A stretch of DNA of 64,000 nt from contig NC_092338.1 of NCBI RefSeq assembly GCF_046630445.1, forward strand, positions 147,631,501 to 147,695,500, in the 5' to 3' direction. The notes under the pieces were generated by a model. That model did not search any database, was not told the origin of the DNA, and saw only the letters and a list, made by a program, of their open reading frames with translations. Positions 46,901 to 56,710 of this stretch are shown in pieces. A program made the translations under genes and the position numbers. Each line of letters begins with the position of its first letter. Position 1 is the stretch's first letter. Source of the stretch: Rutidosis leptorrhynchoides (taxonomy: Eukaryota; Streptophyta; Magnoliopsida; Asterales; Asteraceae).

Positions 46901-48242
46901 TCAGGTGGTGGTCCCACTTTTGTTCCTGCTGAAGTCCGTCACACCTTTAGATCAGCTGGAGAAAAGTTCTTGTTACGTGTATGTCTCTTTTATTCAAGTG
47001 TCCTTTATACCATCTTCCGTTATAGTTTCTACAATTATTAAGATTTTCCTACAATACATACAGTATATCAACATGAGAAGCCAAAGAATTTCCATTCTTA
47101 TGAAGAAGAGGCTCTCAACGCCAAATTGGATCAAGGTTTGTTATCACATGAATTTTAATTTTAATGTCGTTTGATGTAACAGATACATATATTACATATT
47201 TTTATATTGCCTGATATCCTCTATTTCCCTAGCATAAAGAACCAAGAGAAGTTCATATGTTTGTTGACTTGTTTCTTCAAGAGGTATGAGTTTTCTTATT
47301 TTACTTATTATTACAAAATAATGAAAGTGTTTTGAGTGTTGAGTAATTTATCTCGTGACAGTTAAAAGCGGTAGGAAGTGAAGTAAAACAAGTTTTACCT
47401 CATGGACTTACTCGAAAACATTCTCGCACCGAGAGCAACGGAAGCACAAGTTCTTCACGTGGCAATACATTAAGAGATAACCGTACAAACACCAATAGGG
47501 CCCGCAGTCAGCTTCTGGAAACCCATCTAGCGAAATTGTTTAAACAGAAAATGGAAATTTTCACAAAAGTTGATCATACACAGGTCTGGTTCTACTCTAT
47601 TCCTTGTACATACAATTGATGTTGTAGTGGAGTATATGTGAGTAATACTTGTTTGTTGTTGTAGGAATCTGTTGTGATGACTATTGTAAAACTTTGTCTC
47701 AAAAGTTTGCAAGAGTTTGTTAGGCTGCATACATTTAATCGGAGTGGATTCCAACAGATTCAGTTGGACATGCAGTACCTTAGAATTACACTCAAAGATA
47801 GCGCTGAAGATGAAGCCGCTGTTGAATTTTTGCTTGATGAGGTAAGCAGTTATCTACTGAAAATGAAATTGTGACAATAGTAGTGTAAATCTTTGTAAGT
47901 TTTGGAGGTTGTATGCGTTAAAGATAGATTTTGACTTCTTTTAACCTATTTGACATGTTGCTCAATTTTAACTAAACTTTTTTCTATTTGACCCATTTGA
48001 AATCAAATTCAACCCGATAGATGGTCAAATCATTCTCTATATACAGCACTATTTCATGATCAAGAAAGCTTGTGTTTCAATTCATTTTGCGAAACTTGAA
48101 CATTCACTTTGTTGTTGAACAGGTGATTGTTGCTTCTGCGGAACGTTGTCTTGATCCTTGTCCTTTGGAGCCGGCAATCTTAGACAGACTTGTACAAGCA
48201 AAATTGGCTAAAACTGTAGACCAAGAAACGGCCGCTTCTTAG
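36403..48242 (+). CDS. VPS51: VPS51, GARP/EARP tethering complex subunit (20 exons, 770 aa)
   Basis: The product is the plant Vps51 homologue (Arabidopsis UNHINGED, about 780 aa). With Vps52, Vps53 and Vps54 it forms the GARP complex, which tethers endosome-derived vesicles at the trans-Golgi network. Exons: 36403-36582, 39260-39399, 39521-39575, 39678-39785, 39949-40047, 40166-40243, 40717-40794, 44188-44337, 44496-44596, 44695-44762, 45122-45195, 45321-45387, 46093-46202, 46285-46551, 46883-46978, 47064-47135, 47233-47283, 47362-47583, 47665-47841, 48123-48242. They sum to 2313 nt, every junction keeps phase, and all introns are GT-AG except intron 14, which looks GC-AG. The Vps51/Vps67 domain spans about residues 50-135 (NLDTDLQMLVYENYNKFISA). 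The first ATG was chosen because the protein start then aligns with known plant Vps51; an ATG two codons later has a better context. No lesion seen, so probably functional. Confidence 0.93.
36890..37108. mobile_element. Inverted-repeat element, possibly PIF/Harbinger-like MITE
   Basis: Starts GGTGCCGTTTGTTTTTCAG after TTA and contains inverted stretches (CTGCAG...ATGTCTTATG against CATAAGACAT...GCAGAC). The right end and TSD are not clear. Lies in VPS51 intron 1. Confidence 0.35.
37514..37995. mobile_element. hAT-type MITE in VPS51 intron 1 (W-box rich)
   Basis: The ends are inverted: CAAGGTTGTAAAAGTCG on the left and, on the reverse strand, CAGTGTTGTAAAAGTCG on the right. Flanks AGTAGGAA (37506-37513) and AGTAGGAG (37996-38003) form an 8-bp target duplication with one change, typical of hAT. 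The interior holds about ten TTGAC cores at 37594-37905. No transposase. A short minus-strand frame (37718-37918) is a by-product of the repeats. Confidence 0.75.
38284..38733. mobile_element. hAT-type MITE in VPS51 intron 1
   Basis: Perfect 8-bp duplication GCTACACA at 38276-38283 and 38734-38741. Imperfect inverted ends: CAGGGGCAAAACTT on the left, AAGTGGCGGAACTT on the reverse strand at the right. 450 bp, non-coding. Confidence 0.8.
39260..39399 (+). CDS. VPS51: VPS51 exon 2
   Basis: Residues 61-106 plus two bases: the start of the Vps51 domain, with LLQRHVEMAAEIKNLDTDLQ and YENYNKFISATDTIK. Acceptor ATGTATCAG, donor GTTAGA. Confidence 0.93.
39521..39575 (+). CDS. VPS51: VPS51 exon 3
   Basis: Completes Arg-107 and runs to residue 125 (MKNNIVGMEVNMEQLLDK), matching the conserved helix after TDTIKR. 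Confidence 0.92.
39678..39785 (+). CDS. VPS51: VPS51 exon 4
   Basis: Residues 126-161: IMSVQSRSDGVNTSLFEKRE and HIEKLHRTRNLLRKVQ, the best-conserved part of plant Vps51. Confidence 0.93.
39949..40047 (+). CDS. VPS51: VPS51 exon 5
   Basis: Residues 162-194: FIYDLPTTLGKCIKSEAYGD, then AVRFYTGAMPIFK. Phase 0 on both sides. Confidence 0.92.
40166..40243 (+). CDS. VPS51: VPS51 exon 6
   Basis: Residues 195-220: AYGDSSFQDCKKASEEVMAV, then IINKLQ. Confidence 0.92.
40717..40794 (+). CDS. VPS51: VPS51 exon 7
   Basis: Residues 221-246: DKVSSDSESIQARAEAVMLL, then KKLDFP. The following intron 7 is 3.39 kb because of the LINE. Confidence 0.92.
41572..43254 (+). pseudogene. RTE LINE reverse transcriptase frame (5'-truncated, otherwise open)
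   Basis: 560 codons are open from the truncation point to TAG at 43252; no ATG begins the frame. The start (IAKARERRRRDIDNIKFIKD) is the linker between endonuclease and RT. RT motifs: AVGPDQIPIEAW, GNYRGIKLLSHTMKLWERVI, QFGFMPGRSSMEAI, FLDLEKAYDSVPR (catalytic Asp), GLHQGSALSPFLFAL and FADDIVLVSES (catalytic Asp pair). The C-terminus carries YGSECWP and RWFGHVMRRP, typical of plant RTE. Having no stop over this length suggests a recent insertion. Without endonuclease and promoter it cannot move itself. Confidence 0.88.
43340..43685. repeat. (TTA)n microsatellite in LINE 3' UTR
   Basis: Long, partly interrupted TTA/ATT array of about 345 bp between the LINE stop codon and its conserved 3' end. 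Confidence 0.9.
43878..43906. repeat. (AT)n plus poly-T tract
   Basis: Short AT array followed by T(13), inside the LINE 3' UTR. Confidence 0.85.
44188..44337 (+). CDS. VPS51: VPS51 exon 8
   Basis: Residues 247-296: VENLKSKLLEKLEQFLEELD and an acidic, variable stretch ending SPIHE. First exon after the LINE-bearing intron. Confidence 0.92.
44496..44596 (+). CDS. VPS51: VPS51 exon 9
   Basis: Residues 297-329 plus two bases: VPTREFVEAVHAYHVIFPDS, then EQHLVKLVHDLTT. Confidence 0.9.
44695..44762 (+). CDS. VPS51: VPS51 exon 10
   Basis: Residues 330-352: RHFEAAKQQIQEQISSAKLL, then NRL. The last base belongs to the Arg codon completed by exon 11. Confidence 0.88.
45122..45195 (+). CDS. VPS51: VPS51 exon 11
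   Basis: Residues 353-377: FIWTDVLLIDDVLPEAGIQD, then FAFE. Confidence 0.9.
45321..45387 (+). CDS. VPS51: VPS51 exon 12
   Basis: Residues 378-399: AARVALKQYVTSSFSHLLQE, then IS, plus one base completed by exon 13. Confidence 0.9.
46093..46202 (+). CDS. VPS51: VPS51 exon 13
   Basis: Residues 400-436: the DTLLQIQKDG segment and VALEASRNVLLQGSTKVLS. The preceding intron is 705 bp with no recognised insertion. Confidence 0.9.
46285..46551 (+). CDS. VPS51: VPS51 exon 14 (ends at a GC donor)
   Basis: Residues 437-525: from DIRHLLDDDLGLVLKLRDIL to AELSVFIERDAISRITE. Homology passes straight from ITE here to EIGSSLSGG of exon 15, which puts the donor at GAG|GCAAGA. Confidence 0.88.
46883..46978 (+). 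CDS. VPS51: VPS51 exon 15
   Basis: Residues 526-557: EIGSSLSGGGPTFVPAEVRH, then TFRSAGEKFLLR. The donor is placed at CGT|GTATGT because that keeps the frame and the conserved Tyr that follows. Confidence 0.9.
47064..47135 (+). CDS. VPS51: VPS51 exon 16
   Basis: Residues 558-581: YINMRSQRISILMKKRLSTP, then NWIK. Confidence 0.92.
47233..47283 (+). CDS. VPS51: VPS51 exon 17
   Basis: Residues 582-598: HKEPREVHMFVDLFLQE, a short exon between two small introns. Confidence 0.92.
47362..47583 (+). CDS. VPS51: VPS51 exon 18
   Basis: Residues 599-672: LKAVGSEVKQVLPHGLTRKH, a Ser/Asn-rich disordered linker, then RARSQLLETHLAKLFKQKME. Confidence 0.92.
47665..47841 (+). CDS. VPS51: VPS51 exon 19
   Basis: Residues 673-731: ESVVMTIVKLCLKSLQEFVR, LHTFNRSGFQQIQLD and the acidic DEAAVEFLLDE end. 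Confidence 0.93.
48123..48242 (+). CDS. VPS51: VPS51 exon 20 and stop
   Basis: Residues 732-770: VIVASAERCLDPCPLEPAIL, then DRLVQAKLAKTVDQETAAS and a TAG stop at 48240-48242. Confidence 0.93.
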   Translation: MIVASAERCLDPCPLEPAILDRLVQAKLAKTVDQETAAS

Positions 48243-48422
48243 GTAATGACAATTGCATTACTAGGTCAAATTATCTTGATCCTAGGTGGCATTATGCTCA
48301 AATATGTTTAAGCATGCCAGAAGCGCATAAGGTCGCCATTTCACATGTTGTATCATTGTATTGACTATTGAGTATAGACAGTTCTTCAAATTTGCTTTAA
48401 CTGGTGTCACCCTGTTGCAAAT
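48243..48422 (+). other. VPS51 3' flank / 3' UTR
   Basis: About 180 bp between the stop codon and the hAT insertion; it must contain at least part of the 3' UTR. No canonical AATAAA seen here, so the poly(A) site may lie inside the transposon. Confidence 0.4.
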
Positions 48423-48430
48423 ATGACAAG

Positions 48431-49319
48431 TAGGGGTGTGCATGGTCCGGGTGGGACCGAAAAAAACCGAGGACCGAGGAGGAACCGAACCGAAACCGAA
48501 ATAACCGAGAATATTTGGTGCGGTCCTTGGTCCATATATCTTGATTATTTCGGGTTTTGGTCCGGTCCGGGCCAAACCCGAAAAGACCATTGGTCTGGAC
48601 CGAACCGAGAAGACGTATATCTTTGTGGCCTACATATATTTCGTACTGATGATATATCCTTGTTATCAATATACATATTTATTATGGCAATGATCTTATA
48701 AATATTAATTAAGTTACATGTACTAAAATACAATACATGATAACTATGTAAATAATATCTAAATAATAATAGGAATTTTAGTTATCGTACCATATCTTGG
48801 AGTCAAAGCAAATAATGGATTACAATTCGTATATGATAAACTCTATAAGGTTGTTTCTATGTATATATATATATAAATATGCGCTATCATAGTTCGTATG
48901 GTAAATGATAGGCTGTGAATTATATACCCAAATGTTAAGTTTGTGTTCTTATCGATCATCATCCTAACTTTAGTACTTTGATAATTTGGTATTATTTGAA
49001 GTTTCGTTTAGTACTTTAATTTTGAACTTGGATTGGTTTATTTATATGATTAAGTTTTTTCATTTTTATATGGCATATATTGAAAATTATGAAGTGCGTT
49101 ATAAATAATGGAATGAAATAATATATATAACATTTTTTTCAAAAGTATACATATGGGTCGGGTTTTTACCCGAACCGATTGGACCGAAGTTAGAACCGGA
49201 CCGAACCAAACCGTATATTAATGGTCCGGTCCTCGGTTCCTATTTTCATAAAAAATTGGGTTTCGGTCCGGTCCGGGTATTGTCTGGTCCGGTCCGGGTA
49301 TGGACCATGCACAGCCCTA
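48431..49319. mobile_element. Non-autonomous hAT element downstream of VPS51
   Basis: Perfect 8-bp duplication ATGACAAG (48423-48430 and 49320-49327). Terminal inverted repeats: TAGGGGTGTGCATGGTCCGG on the left and TAGGGCTGTGCATGGTCC on the reverse strand at the right. Subterminal regions are rich in CCGAACCG and GGTCCGG repeats; the middle is AT-rich. 889 bp, no transposase. Confidence 0.9.
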
Positions 49320-49408
49320 ATGACAAGTGTTATTTATTGGATCATGGGTGAATGAACTATCAAAGAAAAACTTATAACTTCTTAAATTGAATACTAAATA
49401 AATAATAA

Positions 49409-49920
49409 CTAGAAAAAATTCGACCGCGCGTTGCTGCGGTTGTGTTCAACGCGCGGTCATATTTGTATATACGTTGTTTGGTACCTAATATATCTAGTAA
49501 GTTGGGTTGTTTGTTAGACGTGTACGTATATGTATGAAATATAGCTCGAAATATTTAGTGTTTTTTTGACGATGTCCGTTTCGCGTATAGTTAGTCGCGT
49601 TGTGTTCGTAAAATAATATCGAGTTGAACGGTGGTCTCGGAAAAATTTAGCTCGCACCGAGCGAGAATATAGGGCCCGTTATTTAGTGTTTTTTTAACGA
49701 TGTCCGTTTCGCGCATAGTTAGTCCCGTTGTGTCCGTCTGATTTTTTCGAGTTGAACGGTGGTCTCGGAAAAATTTAACTCGGACCGAGCGAGATGATGG
49801 GTGGAATCATTTTCTTTTGTTTTTTTTAAAATTATATATTTACGCTTTTTACCCCTAAAAAAGTAGAAAGTTGGGGGTCGTTTTGTATATGAAGCCGAAT
49901 TTGAGGGGCCGGGTGTAGTG
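49409..49920 (-). mobile_element. Helitron-like element H1 (inverted relative of H0)
   Basis: The minus-strand 3' end is a perfect 12-bp hairpin (GACCGCGCGTTG / CAACGCGCGGTC, 49447-49458 and 49422-49433) followed by a T-rich spacer and CTAG with the host T, the Helitron 3' signature. The interior has a roughly 128-bp unit in tandem (49553-49680 and 49681-49797). The right (5') limit is approximate. Non-autonomous. Confidence 0.7.
49553..49797. repeat. Tandem duplication of about 128 bp in H1
   Basis: Both units start ATTTAGTGTTTTTTT and contain the block ACGATGTCCGTTTCGCG and GAACGGTGGTCTCGG. The second is slightly shorter. A related pair lies in H0 (about 35765-36130, opposite strand). Confidence 0.85.
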
Positions 49921-50450
49921 TGAACGCAAACTCAAAACGAATAAAACTGAAACTACGATTTTGCAAGTATATAGGGGTAATGTATGAGCTTATTTTGTAT
50001 TTTACTGTATCATATTGTTATAAGTCCTCCATATTAGTTGTTGGTCGTCTTGGTCGGATATATTTCACTTGTTTGATGACTTGCATGCTACCTCAGACTT
50101 TTATGGTTTGGAGATATCGTAATAGTAATAGTGTTATCTTCCAATCTCATTTTAGTAAGAAGATTTTTTTCACTGTATTTGTAATTTTTTTTTTTTTTTT
50201 GTTGATCCAAATAAGCAAGCTATGACGAATTGACGATTGGTTAAAAACCGTCGTGGTTCTCCTCTAACTTCTTATTATAGTGTTTTTCCTATTTAATATA
50301 TTCATTGTTCCAAAAGAAGTTGTTGGCAAATCTAACATTCTAACCTCAAACTTGCTCATACACTAAACGTAATCTGTTGATAACCCACCGTGGTGACAAT
50401 ATGGTTGGAAGGTACCTCGTAAACAAATGTTCTATAAAATTATCGATACG
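49921..50450. other. Intergenic stretch, nothing recognised
   Basis: AT-rich, no credible gene. A short frame at 49920-50225 has no recognisable domain and includes a poly-T run. Confidence 0.4.
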
Positions 50451-50454
50451 TTTT

Positions 50455-51226
50455 ATTAGCTTTCAAGTTGATTTATCTTGTTACATTTACTTATTAGCTT
50501 TAAGTTAATTTATCTAGTCAATTGTACGATTTATTAGATTTAAAGTTCATCTGTCTAGTCAACTTTACGATTTAATAGTTTCAAAGCTGATTTGTCTAGT
50601 TAATTGTACAATTTATTGGCTTTAATGTTGATTTGTCTAGTCAATTCTACGTATTAGCGTTAAAGTTGATTCGTAGAGTCAGTTCTCCAATTTATTAGCT
50701 TATAAGTTGATTTCTCTGATAAAAGTGATTAATTTGATCTTGTATTGAATAGATTGATTATTTGATACAATTGAATTATATTCATTTACAACTGCTAAGT
50801 GTTGGTTTTATACACATGTATTACAACAACTATTTCTAAATATGGTTAGGCTCCACCAAGACTTTTGGAACCACCATAGCATAAAAGGGAAAAGCTGATA
50901 TTGGCAGCCTGCTGTTAGCCGTTTACTTGTTTGCATTGAATCAGTCATGTGATCTTCTAAATTGGGAGATGATGAAGTCAAATACTTCTGATCCTAAAGT
51001 CAAATTACCTAAATAGGTAATTTGACTTTTGTTGACTGACATCTTTTATTCTAACATTCTCTAGTCAATGCTGCGATTTGTTCGCTTTAAAGTTGATTTG
51101 TCTAGTCACTTATATAGTTTGTTAACTTTAAAGTTGATTTGTCTTAACAATTGTACGATTTGTTAGCTTTAAAGTTGATTTGTCCTTTTAACTTTACGTT
51201 TTATTAGCTTGAAAGTTGATCTATTT
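50455..51226. repeat. Minisatellite, unit about 38-42 bp, first locus
   Basis: Repeated units containing TTTAAAGTTGATTTGTCTAG, then TCAATTGTACGATTTATTAG. Copies run at 50455-50715 and 51060-51226 with an unrelated 340-bp stretch between. The array ends exactly at a Helitron-like terminus (51227). Confidence 0.85.
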
Positions 51227-51227
51227 A

Positions 51228-51256
51228 CTAGTGCAGGGACCCGTGGATTCACGGGT
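51228..51256 (-). mobile_element. Helitron-like 3' terminus H2
   Basis: On the minus strand, hairpin ACCCGTG (GAAT/GATT loop) CACGGGT, then CCCTGCACTAGT. The body would extend rightwards; its other end is not found. Confidence 0.5.
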
Positions 51257-53340
51257 TTTTAAAGGAAATTTTTTGTAATGATACTTTATATAATCAACGG
51301 GTGGATAAACTAACATAATTCATCAAGTTATATGAGATAGAAAATAACAATGTTTAAACAAATACTTGAAAGACATCTTATTAATGGTTACTCTTGCTAT
51401 AACTATCTTTTTCTACAACCCATCAAGCTTACCAAAGTCTAGTTTATCTACATTTAACAACCACCTAATAAATGTATGCTTTTCGTCACAGTTTATCTAC
51501 ATTATTTTCCAACCACTAACACATCATCAAAATAATACATACGAAGATATGTCTATGTTCAAATACATAAGTTTTATCGTCTTCAAGTAGATGACAAATA
51601 CCTAAGAACAAATTGAAAGTACTACCATGATTCTTATGATTTGTTTTATACGTAAAATACATTAGCATATCACCTATAGAATTTAAACGATACTTCAAGT
51701 AAGATCATTTCGGATTTCGTATATAACAACGGGCACACTTTCTGGGTCAAAAATGTGTATGCACCTAAGAGGGATATAAGAACAGGGCTAATGTATATAT
51801 GAGAATAATATGTCAGCATAACGTAGCATAACGTATCCCATGAGTAGCATGGTATAATATTGTTTCAACCTTCATAACTTCTGCTTTAAAATGGTCAATT
51901 CCAGTTGTAGGCTCACTTTCTACATTAAAATGTTAAATTAGTAACCCATCATTCTTAGTGCAAAAAACTACAAATTAAAGGCCAGATTTCTATGATTATG
52001 ATTATTAAAAAATTTAAATATAATAAATAGAAATACCATTAATGGAGTATTTTTCACTTCACCTCATTTCTATCGCTCAAGTTAACACAACATAATTCAA
52101 GGTCCTGCATTCATATTCTTCTTATACAATCACTCTTTATCACTCATGGTAATCAACTTGTTTAACCTGCAATGGAAAGCATTACTGATATTGATATAAG
52201 ATTCAAGATATAACCTTCATCAGAAAACATATTACTAATATGCAGATATATGGGACAAATGCATTACAAAAACAAACCTGAATTTATACAATTAAAATTG
52301 GTCATAAACTGCAACGGTTTTTGAGTCCTGCTCCATAAGTTATTCTCAGTTTTACTCAAAATTAACTCAAGATTCCTAGGGTCCATCAACTATCAGTAAA
52401 TGTTTTTTGATTATAACAGTGCCCGAATTGTTTGATTAGTTTGTTCCTTTTAGGGGAATATTAAATAATCATTATTAAAACGGGTTAAGACCAAATGTCA
52501 AAATAAGAGGTAGCAACTTTGACCCATTTCACTATGAATGGGTTGACGCATTTCATATACTTCTAAAATGTCAAGAATTATGCTGCACAGTGGTTAATGT
52601 TACCATATCAAGTCTATCATTGAACTCCCTTATTTTCTGTATGTAGTCTGGGTCTCGTAGACTCGACAAATGTTCTGTACAACAAAGTTCACTCCTTTTC
52701 TGTCATCTGTCAGCAGAGTTTAACCATCAGGTTGATGTCATCTGTCAATAGTTTCTCCGTTACTCGACAAATAGTCTGGGTCTCGTAGACTCGACAAATA
52801 GTCTAACCATGTGTAAATAAGTGTAAGGGGTCCGGAATGCATGTATTTTAACCTTCTGTACCATTTTAGAAATACAAATCAAGCTTATCTAAAATGGGTC
52901 CAGTTTGAAATATCTATGTGCAGACCTAAGAAACTATATCATGGACTCAAAAAGTATAAGTTACAAATCAAATCTATCTTTTTCGAGCCACTTTATCTCA
53001 CTAAGCAAGTCTAAAAATACAAATACGATAAGTATTTGTATTCATCATATATAACAAGAAAGACATCAAACTAACTTAAGCATCATAACTATACTAAACC
53101 CCTTGTATAAAACTTAAGATTCCCAAGCTATTTACCTACTCCAACTGAATATATGAATATAAGATTTCCAAGTTGTTTATGTACGCCAACTTATACCTTG
53201 TTAAACATATATGAAAGGAAAAAAAACATTACTTATAACAATTACAAAACAAAGAGCTTCATATCTTAAGTACATACGTGTTCATCACATTTAATATGTT
53301 TCAACAACACAAATTTGATTTGAACACATTTTAGCAATTA

Positions 53341-53380
<40 letters not shown>

Positions 53381-53624
53381 TTAAACCAATATCAACACAT
53401 TTACACATAACAAAACTGAAATAATACTTGTTCCCCACATCTTGTTGTATTCTTTTGCTTGATTATCAAAAACCTCCTATTTCATATGGACGCCTTACAC
53501 CTTATAATATCCATTCTTGCCATTGTCATTTCGTCAAACACTTGGTGGGCATCCAAAAGTATGCTATTTTTTTGCCTTTTCTGCAGAACCTTTAACCAAG
53601 CCTTGTTGAATCAATAAGGAACAC
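51257..53624. other. Intergenic DNA, possible body of H2
   Basis: AT-rich, no gene recognised. Contains a 28-bp direct duplication (52644-52671 and 52772-52799) and a run of 37 A (53342-53378). Fragments with GGGTTGACGCATTT-like motifs resemble degenerate hAT MITEs. Confidence 0.4.
53342..53378. repeat. Poly-A tract (37 A)
   Basis: Uninterrupted run. Could be the tail of a minus- or plus-strand retrotransposed copy, but no matching body is recognised. Confidence 0.9.
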
Positions 53625-54584
53625 ATTTGTGAAGCGACACGTTCTAATCCATAAGGACGAATACAATAACATATGATTACATCGCGAGGTACTTGACCTC
53701 TATATGATACATTTTACAAACATTGCATTCGTTTTTAAAAGACAAACTTTCATTACATCGAAAGTTGATGGCATGCATACCATTTCATAATATATCCAAC
53801 TATAATTGACTTAATAATAATCTTGATGAACTCAACGACTCGAATGCAACGTCTTTTGAAATATGTCATGAATGACTCCAAGTAATATCTCTAGAATGAG
53901 CAAATGCACAGCGGAAGGTTTTCTTAATACCTGAGAATAAATATGCTTTCAAGTGTCAACCAAAAGGTTGGTGAGTTCATTAGTTTATCGTAAACATTCA
54001 TTTCCATCATTTTAATAGACCACAAGATTTCATATATTGTCACGCGTAACTCGCGAATTAAAATTCATTCATATGATGAACACCTGGTAACCGACCTTAA
54101 CAAGATGCATATAGAATATCCCCATCATTCCGGGACTCACATCGGACATGATAAATTCGAAGTACTAAAGCATCGGTAACCCGGATGGGGCTCGTTGGGC
54201 CCGATAGATCTATCTTTAGGATTCGCGTCAATTGGTGGCAATTATCATAAACACCAATTCTTAGGCTACCAAGCTAAAAAGGGGCATATTCGGTTCAATA
54301 ATCCAACCATAGAATGTAGTTTCGATCACTTGTGTCTATTTCGTAAAGCATTTATAAAAGCAGCGCATGTATTCTCAGTCCCAAAAATATATATAAAAAG
54401 GGAGTAAATGAAACTCACAATACTGTATTTTGTAGTAAGAATACATGTGACGACATTGAACAAGTGTAGGGTTGGCCTCGGATTCACGAACCTATATCAA
54501 GTATATATATTAACACATATAATCGTAATCGAACAAGTTATATATTGATATTAATAATATATATTATTTCAATTGATATATACA

Positions 54585-54685
<101 letters not shown>

Positions 54686-54764
54686 TTTGTATATATGTTT
54701 CATATAAGTATTTATCTGATAGAATGATAATAATAAAGATAATGAATAACATGTTGTTTTATTT

Positions 54765-55085
54765 TGTATAATAATAATAATAATCATATTAATAATAATA
54801 ATATTAGTAGTAATAATAACATTGATAATAGTAGTAATAATAATAATGAAAATACTAATAATAATATTAATGATAATAAAAATCATAATATTCATAATAA
54901 CTCTAATAATAATAATGTTAATAGTAATAATGATAATATTAATAATAATAATAATTTTAATAATAGTATTAATTTTAATAAAAATGATAATTTTAATAAT
55001 AAAAATGATAATACTAATAATCTTAATGACGATAATAATAATATTACTAGTAATAATGATAGTAACAATAATAATAATTCATTTA
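54765..55085. repeat. Degenerate (AAT)n-rich tract in F
   Basis: Interrupted AATAATAAT array of about 320 bp. The Asn-rich and Ile-rich frames over it are artefacts of the repeat. Confidence 0.9.
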
Positions 55086-55375
55086 ACCATAACTTAGTTA
55101 TAATTATTTTCATAACCATATATTTATCTTAACTAAATTATAAGCATACTTATAATTATACTTCTCGGTCTTAACTATATTCATGATAATAGTCATAATC
55201 ATATTTGTCTTAATATTATACCGTAATACTTCCATCTTAATAACTTAATATCATTATAACTTTACGAAGATCACATCTTATCATTATTCTTATTAATATA
55301 ATTCTTATTATCTTTAAAATTGTATTCATCTTTTTATAATCCTAATCTTAATTACAATAATCTTAATAATAACAA

Positions 55376-55538
<163 letters not shown>

Positions 55539-55559
55539 AAGTCTAATTTATACCTTAAA

Positions 55560-56710
55560 ATTCGTATAGGCTTACAATTTAGTCCATCAAGACTCCAATT
55601 GATCAAGAAGCCCAAGTTAAATGTTTTTAGTATTAATATAGAGCCCATGTTACAAGCCCAATAGTCCATTTAAGAGGAACCCAATATAATTAGTCCATTA
55701 GTGTAAATGATTAATTCCACCAGTCCAGTCCTGGTTTCTTATTAACAGATCGATGTGTATGTGGGTGTGGTACTGAAATTCAATCAAAACAGGGCCCAAA
55801 ACAACTTCTACGATTTCTGAAATTTTGCAGCAGCAACAACCCTAATCACGCTTAGTTTTCTCATAATCGTTATTTTATGTGTCATCTTCTTCGTGATTGT
55901 AACCGTGACCAGATATAGAATCACTTATTATAATATCAACACAATCTACTAGTTTGTATTCCTTGTTGACAGGAATCTGAAGAAAACGAAAAAAAAAATC
56001 GTAGGTTCATTCATCATCAACCTCCTTTATTATTTTATCATCGGGCTGAAAAATCATCATTATTCCTTTTTATCATCGTTAAACAGATAAAACTTATCAA
56101 TCATCATCACCATTATTATTTCCGTTCACAGAATCAATAACAAGAGCAGGAATAGCAGCTCCTTCGACTGAAACAGGAGCGTGGTAATAGCTTGAACCAA
56201 ACAGAAATATGACAGCAACAGTAACAATGGTTATGGTGGGTTTTGGTGGTTTGAAATTGGGTTGTGATGGCGTTTGAGTTGCAACAGAAAATAAGTAGCA
56301 GTCGATACAGCCTTAGAATCGATACTTTTTCTGAAGTTGTCATTTATTGATCATTAACAGAGAAAAGAAGCCCGATGTTTGTTGGTTTTGTATCGAACCC
56401 AAAATAGAAACTGGTCAGTATAAAGGGTGTGTTTATGGTGTTGCAGGTGGCGGTGGTTGTGGTGACTAAAGCTGCAGCAAAGGTGTTCATGTGATGGGTC
56501 TTGTTCGAAAGAATAGCACAATAACAGCGAATGACTTAGAAACAGAAAAATAAATGTTGCAGGTTTATGGGTTTTGGGGTGTTCGAAATAAAAATTTTGA
56601 AGCGGTTATCATAAGTGGGTGTTGGTGTTTGGTTCACGAAGCAAGAAAATATGGTGGTCGACATGGTGGCCGGAGGTGGTGTAACTATGGTGTTTGGCGA
56701 CTGTTAGAAG
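55560..56710. other. Complex-sequence part of LTR F, no recognised gene
   Basis: Less repetitive and higher in GC than the rest of F, with short frames only (for example at 56554-56793). Motifs such as GTGGTGGCCGGAGGTGG look like leader-type sequence. It continues after G at 59606. No protein recognised. Confidence 0.4.
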
